From positions 1 through 55,399 of IMG/VR virus record IMGVR_UViG_3300010885_008521: a DNA stretch of 55,399 nt, one strand, 5' to 3'. Both the position numbers and the translations under genes were made by a program. The notes beneath the pieces are model-generated. The model was not told the DNA's origin and made no database searches. It saw only the letters and a list, made by a program, of their open reading frames with translations. Source of the DNA: a virus. Positions 21,734 to 30,700 of this stretch are shown here, piece after piece (within the stretch, counting starts at the first letter, position 1; each line of letters begins with the position of its first letter).

Positions 21734-22996
21734 ATGTCTGCTAAAACATCAACAGCAAATAAAAAATACAAAGCACAAGAAAAACGTGCATTTTCTCAAA
21801 CAGAAAAGAATAAGATTGTCGAAAAGCTAATCACTGCTCGCATTGGCTTGCTGTTGCGTCATCCGTTTTTTGGCAATATGGCTACTCGTATGAAACTAAT
21901 TGATGCATCTGAATGGTGTAGTACATTAGCCACCGATGGTCGAAACTTTTATTACAGCAACGATTTCGTTGATCAATTGACTCCTAAACAATACGAGTTT
22001 GGCTTTGCTCACGAAGTACTGCACAATGTATTTGACCATATGGGTCGACGTGATGGTCGTGATCCACAGTTGAGCAACTTTGCCGCTGACTATGCCGTTA
22101 ATCAAATTTGCAAGGACGAGCGCATTGGCGAATTTCCATCCTGCATCAAAGTATTCCAAGACGACAAGTATCGTGGTTTGAGTTACGAACAGATTTATGA
22201 TGAACTGTATCAAAAGGCTAAAAAGATTGATATTAGCACATTGGGTGAACTGTTAGACGAACACTTGGACGGTGATGATGACGGTGACGGCGATGAAAAC
22301 GAAGACAGCACTCAAGACGGTTCCGGCAAGCGTCCAACGTTGACTCCAGAAGAAAAGAAAGCAATTAAAGACGAAATCAAAGAAGCAATGGTTGCGGCTG
22401 CACAGGCAGCAGGTGCTGGTAAAGTTCCTGCAGGTGTTGCACGTTTGATTACTGACTTTACTGAGCCTAAGATGGACTGGCGTCAAATGTTGCGTATGAA
22501 TATCCAAAGTATTCTGAAAAGCAATTTTAGTTTCAGTCGTCCTAACCGCAAGAGTCAACACTGTGGTGCTATCTTGCCAGGTATGATGAACGAAGAAACT
22601 ATTGATGTGTCAGTGGCAATTGATATGTCTGGAAGTATTAGTGACTCTATGGCAATGGACTTCTTGTCAGAAGTCAAAGGCATTATGGACGAATACAAGG
22701 ACTTTAAATTGGACTTGTGGACATTTGATACAGAAGTTTATGGCTATCAACGTTTTACTGGTGATACTGCCGAAGACATTATGTCCTACAAATGTCAAGG
22801 TGGTGGCGGTACTGACTTTGATGTAAACTTTGAGTTCATGAAGAATGAAGACATTGTTCCAAAGCGTTTCATTATGTTTACTGACGGATACCCTTGTGGT
22901 AGTTGGGGTGATGAAGACTATTGTGAAAGTTTATTCATTATTCACGGCAATGAAAGCATCGTTGCCCCGTTTGGACAAACTGCATATTATAAATAA
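21734..22996 (+). CDS. Metallopeptidase-like / von Willebrand A domain protein (DUF2201-like)
   Basis: 420 residues. The N-terminal half has the zinc-peptidase motif FAHEVLHNVFDHMGRR (His93, Glu94, His97, with His102 near). A very acidic linker of Asp, Gly and Glu follows at about 175-196. The C-terminal half is a vWA domain with DMSGSIS (Asp297, a metal-ion-dependent adhesion site), GGGGTDFDVNF supplying the Thr, and FTDGYP. This is the VWA-like putative metallopeptidase architecture known as the partner of MoxR ATPases. The protease part may be active or only structural. It has its own promoter but clearly pairs with the upstream AAA+ gene. The substrate is unknown. Confidence 0.85.
   Translation: MSAKTSTANKKYKAQEKRAFSQTEKNKIVEKLITARIGLLLRHPFFGNMATRMKLIDASEWCSTLATDGRNFYYSNDFVDQLTPKQYEFGFAHEVLHNVFDHMGRRDGRDPQLSNFAADYAVNQICKDERIGEFPSCIKVFQDDKYRGLSYEQIYDELYQKAKKIDISTLGELLDEHLDGDDDGDGDENEDSTQDGSGKRPTLTPEEKKAIKDEIKEAMVAAAQAAGAGKVPAGVARLITDFTEPKMDWRQMLRMNIQSILKSNFSFSRPNRKSQHCGAILPGMMNEETIDVSVAIDMSGSISDSMAMDFLSEVKGIMDEYKDFKLDLWTFDTEVYGYQRFTGDTAEDIMSYKCQGGGGTDFDVNFEFMKNEDIVPKRFIMFTDGYPCGSWGDEDYCESLFIIHGNESIVAPFGQTAYYK
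22988..22995 (+). promoter_or_regulatory. TATAAATA, exact T4 late-promoter core
   Basis: TATAAATA overlaps the stop codon of the vWA gene and lies 12 nt before the next ATG. If used, transcription would begin almost at the start codon, leaving no room for a ribosome-binding site, so it may be coincidence. Confidence 0.3.
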
Positions 22997-23007
22997 GTAG
23001 GTAGTTA

Positions 23008-23292
23008 ATGTCACTCAGTAGAGGTAGTGTTTCGCCGCTAAGTGTTCTAAAGATGAGACGGTTAAGTTTCATACCAGAACACTTTGCACGTATCACAATT
23101 AAAGACGTAGATCGAGATATCAAGATATTAGATCAGTGGATAAACTACAACTTAAATAGTAGGTATGCAATTAGAAAGACTATTGCTATTGATGACAATA
23201 ACCGTATGATTGAATCAATAGAAATTGGTTTGGAAGATCCAATGGAACTTACGATGCTAACTCTAGGTTGCACCTATTTACATAACACATAA
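23008..23292 (+). CDS. Conserved small phage protein
   Basis: 94 residues. FIPEHFARITIKDVDRDIKI, LDQWINYNLNSRYAIRKTIA, then an acidic strand segment ESIEIGLEDPMELTMLTLGC. It looks like a compact mixed alpha/beta protein. Not recognised with a function. It is 11 nt after the vWA gene and 11 nt before the next gene. Confidence 0.72.
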   Translation: MSLSRGSVSPLSVLKMRRLSFIPEHFARITIKDVDRDIKILDQWINYNLNSRYAIRKTIAIDDNNRMIESIEIGLEDPMELTMLTLGCTYLHNT

Positions 23293-23303
23293 AGGAAAAT
23301 AAA

Positions 23304-23531
23304 ATGGAAGAAAATCAAACTCAAGCTCAAGAACAACAGGGCCCACAATTAAGCATTGCAGATTTGCAAAATCTACGTTCTGTCGTTGATTTGGCTGTTC
23401 GCCGTGGTGCGTTTAGCGCTGCCGAAGCTAGTTCAGTTGGTGCAGTATTTGATCGCGTTAATGCGTTCTTGAATGCTGTTGCCCCAGCAACGCCAGCAGA
23501 CGACAGTACTGCGGCTACTGAAGCACAATAA
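23304..23531 (+). CDS. Small acidic Gln/Ala-rich protein
   Basis: 75 residues, preceded by AAAGGAAAAT. The middle LSIADLQNLRSVVDLAVRRG, then FSAAEASSVGAVFDRVNAFL is a conserved-looking helical hairpin. The ends are low-complexity (NQTQAQEQQG; APATPADDSTAATEAQ). It resembles short open frames widespread in T4-like aquatic phages without assigned role. It overlaps the next gene by one base. Confidence 0.75.
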   Translation: MEENQTQAQEQQGPQLSIADLQNLRSVVDLAVRRGAFSAAEASSVGAVFDRVNAFLNAVAPATPADDSTAATEAQ

Positions 23532-24172
23532 TGGCAACTAAAATGAAGCACATAGGTAAAATGCAAAACAACGGTGCCAAAGTCGTTGTTGCCTATAGAA
23601 CATTGCCTGGCGATTCCAGCAGCGCATTGGTCATTGGTACAAATAGTCTGTCAGACTCTTGGCACGATGCTCTAATGAATTTAGTTCAGGAAACCAGCGG
23701 ACAACAGGCTAACGAATTAGCCGACTTATTGGCAGTTCGCAAATTTCCTGATGGACAGAATATGTTAGCGGCGTTACATCAACGTGGCCAACTTAAGAAA
23801 GTTCCTACTACTGGTGTCATTATGACACCCAGTTCCAGTGCATCAATCCCATTGAACGAATTAAACGAATTAATTGCCCAACAAAAAGGCATTAAGGTTG
23901 ACGAGTTAGCTGTTACTGATGGTAAAAGAGCTAATCCAAAGACTCAAGTCAAAGATGATCCAACTAAGACCTCGAGTACAACAGTTAATGCTGGAGAAGA
24001 AATTATTGTTGACGAGCCAGCAGTTCCGCTTGTCGCTGACGAAGACTTGTCCCCAGCGAAACTACGCTCGAAGGCAGATGCATTGTTTAAGCAGGCTCAA
24101 ATGCTGCGTAAACAAGCTGACGAAGTTGATCCTCCAAAGAGTCGTAAAAAGAAAGACGTAGTGGTTGATTAA
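23531..24172 (+). CDS. Conserved phage protein with structured N-terminus and charged tail
   Basis: 213 residues. The N-terminal 110 residues (KVVVAYRTLPGDSSSALVIG, SDSWHDALMNLVQE, FPDGQNMLAALHQRGQLKKV) look folded and conserved. The rest is low-complexity: Thr/Asp-rich, then a predicted coiled helix KLRSKADALFKQAQMLRKQA, and a basic end SRKKKDVVVD. No enzyme motif. One-base overlaps on both sides link it to the small acidic protein and thymidylate synthase. Confidence 0.75.
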   Translation: MATKMKHIGKMQNNGAKVVVAYRTLPGDSSSALVIGTNSLSDSWHDALMNLVQETSGQQANELADLLAVRKFPDGQNMLAALHQRGQLKKVPTTGVIMTPSSSASIPLNELNELIAQQKGIKVDELAVTDGKRANPKTQVKDDPTKTSSTTVNAGEEIIVDEPAVPLVADEDLSPAKLRSKADALFKQAQMLRKQADEVDPPKSRKKKDVVVD

Positions 24173-25059
24173 TGAACAAAACGTCCGAGTCAGTATACTT
24201 AGATGCCCTTAAAGACATCTTAGAAAATGGTGACGATAGGCCAGACCGTACAGGTGTTGGTACTCGTAGCATTTTCGGGATGCAACTTAGATTTGATCTA
24301 TCCGAAGGGTTCCCTGCGGTAACAACTAAAAAGTTAGCGTGGAAAAGTGTTGTTAGTGAACTACTTTGGTTCATCGAAGGCAGTAACGACGAACGCCGTT
24401 TGAAGGAGATTTTACACGGCAGTCGTGAAAGTACCAAGTCTACTATTTGGACTGATAACGCCAATGCACCATATTGGGTTAACAAGAAAACAAAACGTAG
24501 CGCGGGTGACTTGGGACGCATTTACGGTGTACAATGGCGTCGTTGGCGTAAACTTTTAATTCGTATCAACAAAGTTGTATTGCAAAATCACGACCAATTG
24601 ATTGAATTGATTGCAGGTATTAAAGAAGATCCTTACGGTCGTCGACATATCATTAGTGCTTGGAATCCTGGTGAACTTGAATTGATGGCGTTACCTCCCT
24701 GTCACATTATGAGTCAGTTTTATGTTAGCAATGGCCGATTGAGTTGCCATATGTATCAGCGTAGTGCAGATATGTTCTTAGGCGTACCATTCAACATTGC
24801 ATCATATGCATTGTTTACACATATGATTGCACAAGTTTGTAATTTAGATGTGGGCGATTTGATTATTTCGTTTGGAGATGCGCACATCTACAATACGCAT
24901 TTTGATCAAGTACGTGAACAACTTAGTCGTGAACCATTGCCGTTGGCAACACTACAATTGAATCCTTCAGTACAGGTTATTACAGACTTTGAAATGAACG
25001 ATATTGAATTAGTTCATTATGAACACCACGATGCTATTACAGCACCAATGGCTGTTTAA
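24172..25059 (+). CDS. thyA: Thymidylate synthase (ThyA type)
   Basis: 295 residues with all family signatures: RPDRTGVGTRSIFGMQLRF at the start (phosphate-binding Arg), the active site LPPCHIMSQFYV with the nucleophile Cys177, RSADMFLGVPFNIASYA, and GDAHIYNTHFDQVREQL. It makes dTMP from dUMP with methylene-tetrahydrofolate, supplying thymidine for phage DNA. The deaminase-like gene and the MazG-like gene in the window belong to the same nucleotide economy. Insertions around the SAGDLGRIYGVQWRRW region are ordinary. Its stop overlaps the stop of the convergent virion gene by 3 bases. Confidence 0.96.
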   Translation: MNKTSESVYLDALKDILENGDDRPDRTGVGTRSIFGMQLRFDLSEGFPAVTTKKLAWKSVVSELLWFIEGSNDERRLKEILHGSRESTKSTIWTDNANAPYWVNKKTKRSAGDLGRIYGVQWRRWRKLLIRINKVVLQNHDQLIELIAGIKEDPYGRRHIISAWNPGELELMALPPCHIMSQFYVSNGRLSCHMYQRSADMFLGVPFNIASYALFTHMIAQVCNLDVGDLIISFGDAHIYNTHFDQVREQLSREPLPLATLQLNPSVQVITDFEMNDIELVHYEHHDAITAPMAV

Positions 25060-26309
25060 ACTACTAAAACTTCAATAACCCCAAAGCCCTGTGAGTTACC
25101 TTGCAGGGCTTTTCCAATTACTGCACCTGCACTTATTGACTTAGCGGCAGCAGCATATCCAGGATGTGCACTAGTTACTAGTAGGTCACCTTTCTCAATA
25201 AAGCCCACAACTTTGCAAGGAACACGGCCTTTTAAGGCAATATAAGGGTGAGTTTCATCACTTCCAGCGTCAGAATTCATCATATATGCAGGGTTTTTAG
25301 ACACTATGCCCGCTACTCTTGTATCAGCAAATTGATCAGTAACAGTAACTTCTTTTGTGCCGCCAATTACTAATACAGTTCCAACTTCGTACTCAGTGTC
25401 GGCTTCATAACGCTCGGCTAAGTCAGCATAGTATGCCGCAGTAGCAGTAGCATTTAACACTCCTGTACTTGGTTCATAAGAAAAAGTAGAAGTTGTTAAT
25501 AACGATGTTGCACCTAAAGTTGTTCCAGCAAACGGAATGAAACACGTATTAAAATTGGTAGTAGTAGTTAATTCAACTGTTACAGTAGCTAATGACTCAG
25601 CCGAGGTTCCCCAAAAGTAATATCCAGAATCAATACTAGACCCTGGAACTAAAATGGTTGAATTACTAGGAACAGTAGTAGATGTGTTTGCACCCCTTAA
25701 TGTAATTCCACGTTGTATTGAATTAAAATAGGGTGCATAATCTGACCCCATAACACTATCAGGCGTGTATGAGGGCACTGCTGGATTAGAAAAAACAACC
25801 ATTGGCTCAAGACCAGATGACCCTTGCAAGCTACCAACTATTGCTGGATATTGTTGATTGCCAGTGTTACTATCACTTGTAATTCGGCCAATAGTCCAAG
25901 AAGCATACGTACTGGCACTGTATGGACCAATAGTAATATACGAAGATCCGTCGTATGCAATTAAACTAGATAAATTTGAATCCCAAAACAAATCACCTTC
26001 AGTAGGGGTTAAATTTACAGTAGATGTAGATCCTACTGATATACTACCTACACCTTTCCAATTTAATCCATTGCTAGAAATATTCAATTGTTGAGTTGAT
26101 GTGTTGAACCACAACTGTCCCGAAATTGGGTTAGATGGTGATGAACTATTGGCAAAGTTTTCTAATAACTTTACAAAATTTTCTTCAATAGCTTGCCCGT
26201 ACCCAGTAAAATTTTTGCCCAAAAATGTTAAACTGTAGGCATTATTAACCGTAGCATCTTCAACTGTAGTAAGCAGTGTTCCGTTAGTTTTGTTTAAGAT
26301 ATATGGCAT
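25056..26309 (-). CDS. Tail-fibre-type virion protein with processing-type C-terminus
   Basis: 417 residues from the ATG at 26309; a longer frame from 26372 would overlap the preceding gene. Residues 1-80 follow a module shared with the gene just upstream: NKTNGTLLTTVEDATVNNAY, LGKNFTGYGQAIEENFVKLL, then PISGQLWFNTSTQQL. The middle is Ser/Thr-rich with fibre-like low complexity. The C-terminal 130 residues (YYADLAERYEADTEYEVGTV, then the end GVIEVLVV) resemble the C-terminal domain of phage fibre and receptor proteins that act as a cap or chaperone. It is probably an adhesin or fibre part, one of two paralogues in tandem. Confidence 0.75.
   Translation of the reverse strand: MPYILNKTNGTLLTTVEDATVNNAYSLTFLGKNFTGYGQAIEENFVKLLENFANSSSPSNPISGQLWFNTSTQQLNISSNGLNWKGVGSISVGSTSTVNLTPTEGDLFWDSNLSSLIAYDGSSYITIGPYSASTYASWTIGRITSDSNTGNQQYPAIVGSLQGSSGLEPMVVFSNPAVPSYTPDSVMGSDYAPYFNSIQRGITLRGANTSTTVPSNSTILVPGSSIDSGYYFWGTSAESLATVTVELTTTTNFNTCFIPFAGTTLGATSLLTTSTFSYEPSTGVLNATATAAYYADLAERYEADTEYEVGTVLVIGGTKEVTVTDQFADTRVAGIVSKNPAYMMNSDAGSDETHPYIALKGRVPCKVVGFIEKGDLLVTSAHPGYAAAAKSISAGAVIGKALQGNSQGFGVIEVLVV
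25083..25113 (+). terminator. Terminator-like hairpin for thyA inside the opposing virion gene
   Basis: AAAGCCCTG, loop of 12 nt, CAGGGCTTT, then one more T and CC. The stem is a perfect 9 bp with a GC core and A/T flanks. It starts 24 nt after the thyA stop but lies within the 3' coding end of the minus-strand gene, so the same bases encode protein on one strand and probably end transcription on the other. Confidence 0.6.
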
Positions 26310-26317
26310 ATTGTTTA

Positions 26318-27070
26318 TTATTGATATAATGGTACATAGTAATTGGCACCACCAACTACCATTTTCAACCACTTTGCAGGTGTTGATGTATTGGTAGGTG
26401 TGCCGGTAGTTGATGCAGTATGTATAGTACCACCCACAGTAACATCTCCCGTAGTTTGTATTCCGCCAAATATGTTCAATCCTTGAACAATATTGGTAGT
26501 AATTTGGCCAGAAGCAGTTAGGTACAATTGAGTAGCATCAGCATTAGCGACAAAACTACTATCACTTAATACACCAACAGCAGATGATGGATCTACATTG
26601 AATAGTAATGTTACATTAGGATGACTAACATTGGAAGTGTCAATAATGGTAACTGTTGGATTGACCCACCCCACAGTATCTGCTACTGGGAAGGATGATA
26701 ATGATATAGTCCCGTTAGGACTAAAGAAATTTAATACAGCCCTTGCACTATCGTACCAAAAATCTCCAAGACTTGGCGCAATAGGGTATGTATCGGATAT
26801 TGTAGCAGCCCCGATATTTTTAAAAGCATTATCGTAAATTTTTAACTGCCCAGTTAAAGTATCGTACCAAAGTTCACCTTGAATTGGGTAAGTTGGCGGT
26901 GAGTCCTTTGCAGAATTGGACAATAATGTTACAAGATTTTCATTGTAATATTGACCATATCCAGTAAAGTCCCTACCAAGAAGAGTTACACTGGTTGCAG
27001 TACTATTAATTGAACCGTCTGCTACCCTTGTTAGAAATTCCCCGTTAGTTTTTAAAATAGTATAAGCCAT
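26318..27070 (-). CDS. Tail-fibre-type virion protein, shorter paralogue
   Basis: 250 residues. The N-terminal 80 residues repeat the module of the downstream gene: KTNGEFLTRVADGSINSTAT, LLGRDFTGYGQYYNENLVTL, then PIQGELWYDTLTGQLKIYD. A second GDFWYDS copy follows about 45 residues later. The C-terminal half is Thr-rich and ends AKWLKMVVGGANYYVPLYQ. Tandem duplication explains the pair. Role: fibre or adhesin; not identified with a T4 gene. Confidence 0.72.
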   Translation of the reverse strand: MAYTILKTNGEFLTRVADGSINSTATSVTLLGRDFTGYGQYYNENLVTLLSNSAKDSPPTYPIQGELWYDTLTGQLKIYDNAFKNIGAATISDTYPIAPSLGDFWYDSARAVLNFFSPNGTISLSSFPVADTVGWVNPTVTIIDTSNVSHPNVTLLFNVDPSSAVGVLSDSSFVANADATQLYLTASGQITTNIVQGLNIFGGIQTTGDVTVGGTIHTASTTGTPTNTSTPAKWLKMVVGGANYYVPLYQ

Positions 27071-27076
27071 AAAATA

Positions 27077-27700
27077 TCAAACCCTCACACTTAAACTTTG
27101 TACACGAATTGTATAATCAATTTGAATCATACGATTTAAACTTTTTTGTACAGGATGAAAAATAACGTGGGTTAGTAAGGGACCTGTTCCAGGACCGTCG
27201 GGACTGTATGCACGCAGTCCTAATTCATCAAAAACATATGTACCATCACTGTTAGTAGCATTATCAAATGCTTGCTGACCGCCTGGTTCGCCAAAATCTA
27301 ATAAACAACTAACTAATATATCACTATAAAATGCACCAGCTACGTGACGAACTTCCATAAAATTTCGAGAAGGATCTAAATCATATACTTGTTTTGCATC
27401 AACTACTTTGTAATAAGTTTGATTATAAAGTGCTGCGGTGGCGCCAATGACATTTGGTGTCAAATACGTAATAATACCCGTATTATCAACTCTAGTCCCG
27501 CCATTACCAAATGACATATTTTCAATCATTCCGCGGCCTTGATTACTTACACCCTGGGCAAGGCTCAAACTAAAATTTTCATAATTGATAGCATTATCCT
27601 TGTCAATAAAAATTTCACCGGTAGTGGGATCAGAGATCTTAATGTGTCCTTTAAGTAGGATATTGCCTTGTTCATTGGGTTTGTTGTCTGTTGGTTTCAT
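27077..27700 (-). CDS. Virion-associated protein of unknown role
   Basis: 207 residues. GNILLKGHIKISDPTTGEIF, FSLSLAQGVSNQGRGMIENM, SFGNGGTRVDNTG, and a C-terminal strand segment KSLNRMIQIDYTIRVQSLSV. Gene position between the giant protein and the fibre-like genes, and the pattern, suggest a baseplate- or fibre-associated protein conserved in T4-like aquatic phages. No catalytic motif. Six nt separate it from the next gene. Confidence 0.7.
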   Translation of the reverse strand: MKPTDNKPNEQGNILLKGHIKISDPTTGEIFIDKDNAINYENFSLSLAQGVSNQGRGMIENMSFGNGGTRVDNTGIITYLTPNVIGATAALYNQTYYKVVDAKQVYDLDPSRNFMEVRHVAGAFYSDILVSCLLDFGEPGGQQAFDNATNSDGTYVFDELGLRAYSPDGPGTGPLLTHVIFHPVQKSLNRMIQIDYTIRVQSLSVRV

Positions 27701-27705
27701 AACGA

Positions 27706-27712
27706 TATTTAT
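27706..27712 (-). promoter_or_regulatory. Late-promoter-like ATAAATA before the 207-residue virion gene
   Basis: Read on the minus strand: GCATAAATATCG, 5-6 nt before the start codon. Comparable motifs stand before gp25 and gp6. The closeness to the ATG would require a very short leader. Confidence 0.3.
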
Positions 27713-27743
27713 GCTGTTAAAAGATTAGGATCTATTCTACAGT

Positions 27744-30700
27744 TTATTTTCCTCCGTAGAAGTAGCTATTTGGCAATTTGCCAGGTGAATCTTGTAGGAA
27801 TGTAGCAATAGTTCCCGTACTATTTAATAAAGAAACAGTACTAGTATTTGATATAACATCATTCCAACTTTGTGACATAGAATACTGTTTTTTGACTAAT
27901 GTCAATTGAACATTATCTTGAATAGGCACGTTTAATTTTACCGAGTATTGGGGGCTAGTACCAATAATAGTAAAATCTGGTGCTACATATCTCAGTCCAG
28001 AATCCACATATCCAAATGTAGCCGTTGCAACATATCCAGTCCCAGTTGACCAATATACTATATTTTGTGTCGTATCAAGATAAGTAGTACCAGTAGTTGA
28101 ATTGTCCAATCCAGTAATGGTCGATGTTGTGCCATTTATTGCTATTTCTGAACGGTTGCCTACATAGACCCAAACTTGATTAGTTGCAGTAATCAAATAA
28201 GCAGTGCCAAGAGCAATAGTACTAGTTGTTGGAAGTTGAGCGACAGTAGCAGTAGTGCCAACAATTTGATTTTCTAAAATGCTATCATAATTTACAGTAG
28301 TATCATGATAATAGTGTCCATTTTTCTTTAATAATTGACCACCATAATATATTTCTAATTGATCTTTTGGTAAAATGCTAGATGTGGAAACAGTATACAC
28401 TATTGAAGATCCGGATGTAGAATATTTAATTTTGCCCGTTGTAATATCAATTGGAAATTTACCCGGAGTTGTCATTAATATAATACCATCACTTGTTATT
28501 GTTGTAGATGTATTTGGATACGTGATGAGGCTACTTACTGTATTAATTGAATATGTATTAGTTGAAACATTGGTAAAAGTATTTTGTACTAATACTGAAT
28601 CAGAATATGAAATAGTTTGATAACTTCCTTGATCAATAACAATTGTGCCCGCTATTAAATGATCAGATGGGCTAGTTCCCAATGTTGCGCGGCGCAGGTG
28701 TGTTAGCGTGTTACTATCGGATATAGTAAAAAACTCAATACGCTCGCCGTCAACAAGTATCACACCTGGAATATTTTGATTTACATCTGGCGGTGTCAGT
28801 ACTGATGCATCGGCTACACAAATTTCAGTATGAGTAAATGCTAGAGGTTTTGTTAGATATGTTGAATTTCTATCAGATAATCTAGTAAAAGAAGATCCAC
28901 CTAATAAATCTTTAAATTGTCTATATGCTAACACGTTGCTTGCCGATTTATTATTTCCAAAACTCATTATAATTACAGTTTGATTTGAAGTCACCGGGTA
29001 TTGATCGCTAAGTTTAACAGTGATATTATCATCTAATACTTGATAATCAATTCCGCTAGTCAGTGCAGTTACAGTTGAGGAAGTTGCAATAGTTACCCAT
29101 ACATAATTGACATTTAAAACTGGGCGTGACATTTTATAAGTTCCAGCAGGGTTACCTAAAAACTTTTGAGTTTCTAATAATAAACTATCTTGATTTGAAA
29201 ATGTTATAACTTTTAATTTATCTAAAGGATGCGGTTGTGTTATATTAGATGTTAGATATAATTTTCCTGAATTATCAATAACATAATCATATGTATAATT
29301 ATTGGAAGATGCTCTAGTAATATCAGAGTTATTAAATGCTTCAACAGAAACTGTATCACCAACATTAAGCGTAACACTGTTAGAAATTACTATCTGGTTA
29401 CCACTAAATGTATATGAGGATGTTGTTAATATACTGCCATTCAAATATACATTTGTATTGGTATTTGATGTATTAAATGTTACACCAGATGCCGCTAATA
29501 CTACACGGTATGATTTAATGCTTGGATCAATTACTGTGTAATATGAAACATCAGGTGGGAGCAATCTTCTTTTAATACCGTTACTATAGATGTATTCTAC
29601 AATAACTTGAGTACTGGGCGATCCAGAAGTACTATTAGATACAAAATTAGTTAATGTATATACGGAAGATACTACAGGGAATACTTGTTCTTGAATCACA
29701 TTAAATTTATCTTGTGATGATGCAAAGAACCAGGCTTGAACAGCGTATTGTTTATCAAGCTGAAGATTTTTTACAGTTGCGGCAGCTCGGTTACTGGTAG
29801 TACTTGCAGAATTTAAAGAATAATAAATGTTATTTCCAGAATCTATCTGTGTAATTGGCGCACCATTGACAGTGACATATGAATGTGTGATATCATGAAT
29901 ATTTGCCAAACTTACAATACTCTTAGTTTGAGTGTTAGCAGCATATGCAATTCCGTTATCAATTAAACCATTTCCATTTGTTGAACTGTCGCCAACACCA
30001 ATAATCGTATAACCTAACAATCCATTTGAAAATTGTGCAGGGATAGAAATAGTGGACTTATACCAATCAATAGAAAATTGTGCACTATTTGTAAAAGGCG
30101 AATCAGTGTAATCAAATTCAATACCATTGAAATTTACAAATATACTATCAATTGTTGTTGGTAATATACTTAAACCATATGTGGTAGAATTGATAATTTC
30201 AGTAACAACAGTTTGAGTACTGCCAGTTTTGGTAGTAGGTTGAATAACAGTAGTTTTAATAGTAGATGTGGATTTTGATGCATTAACATTGAACGACCCA
30301 CTTATTATTGTAGGTGATACTAATTTGTTGGATTTGGTATAAACATCTATGCCCAATGTATCAATAGTAAAACCTGGGATAAGTTCTTCAGGGCCATATG
30401 CAGAACTGGTTGTTACAAATCCGTATTCGCCATTGATTGTTAAATCAGTAGGATTAATACCCAAAGCATTGATTAATTTTCCATTATAAAAAAGACCAGC
30501 ATCAATAGATGTATCTGCAACTGTACCACCAAATCTATTTCCAAAATTAGTTCCCTCATATTGACCGCCAATGGATTTTCTAGGATCAGTAACGCCGTCC
30601 ATTAATAAATTTAAATCATTACCAGGCATTCCTGGTGTTGGGTCGTAAAAATTAATAATGCGATCCGTTGCATCCATTAACTCAATACTCTTATTATAAG

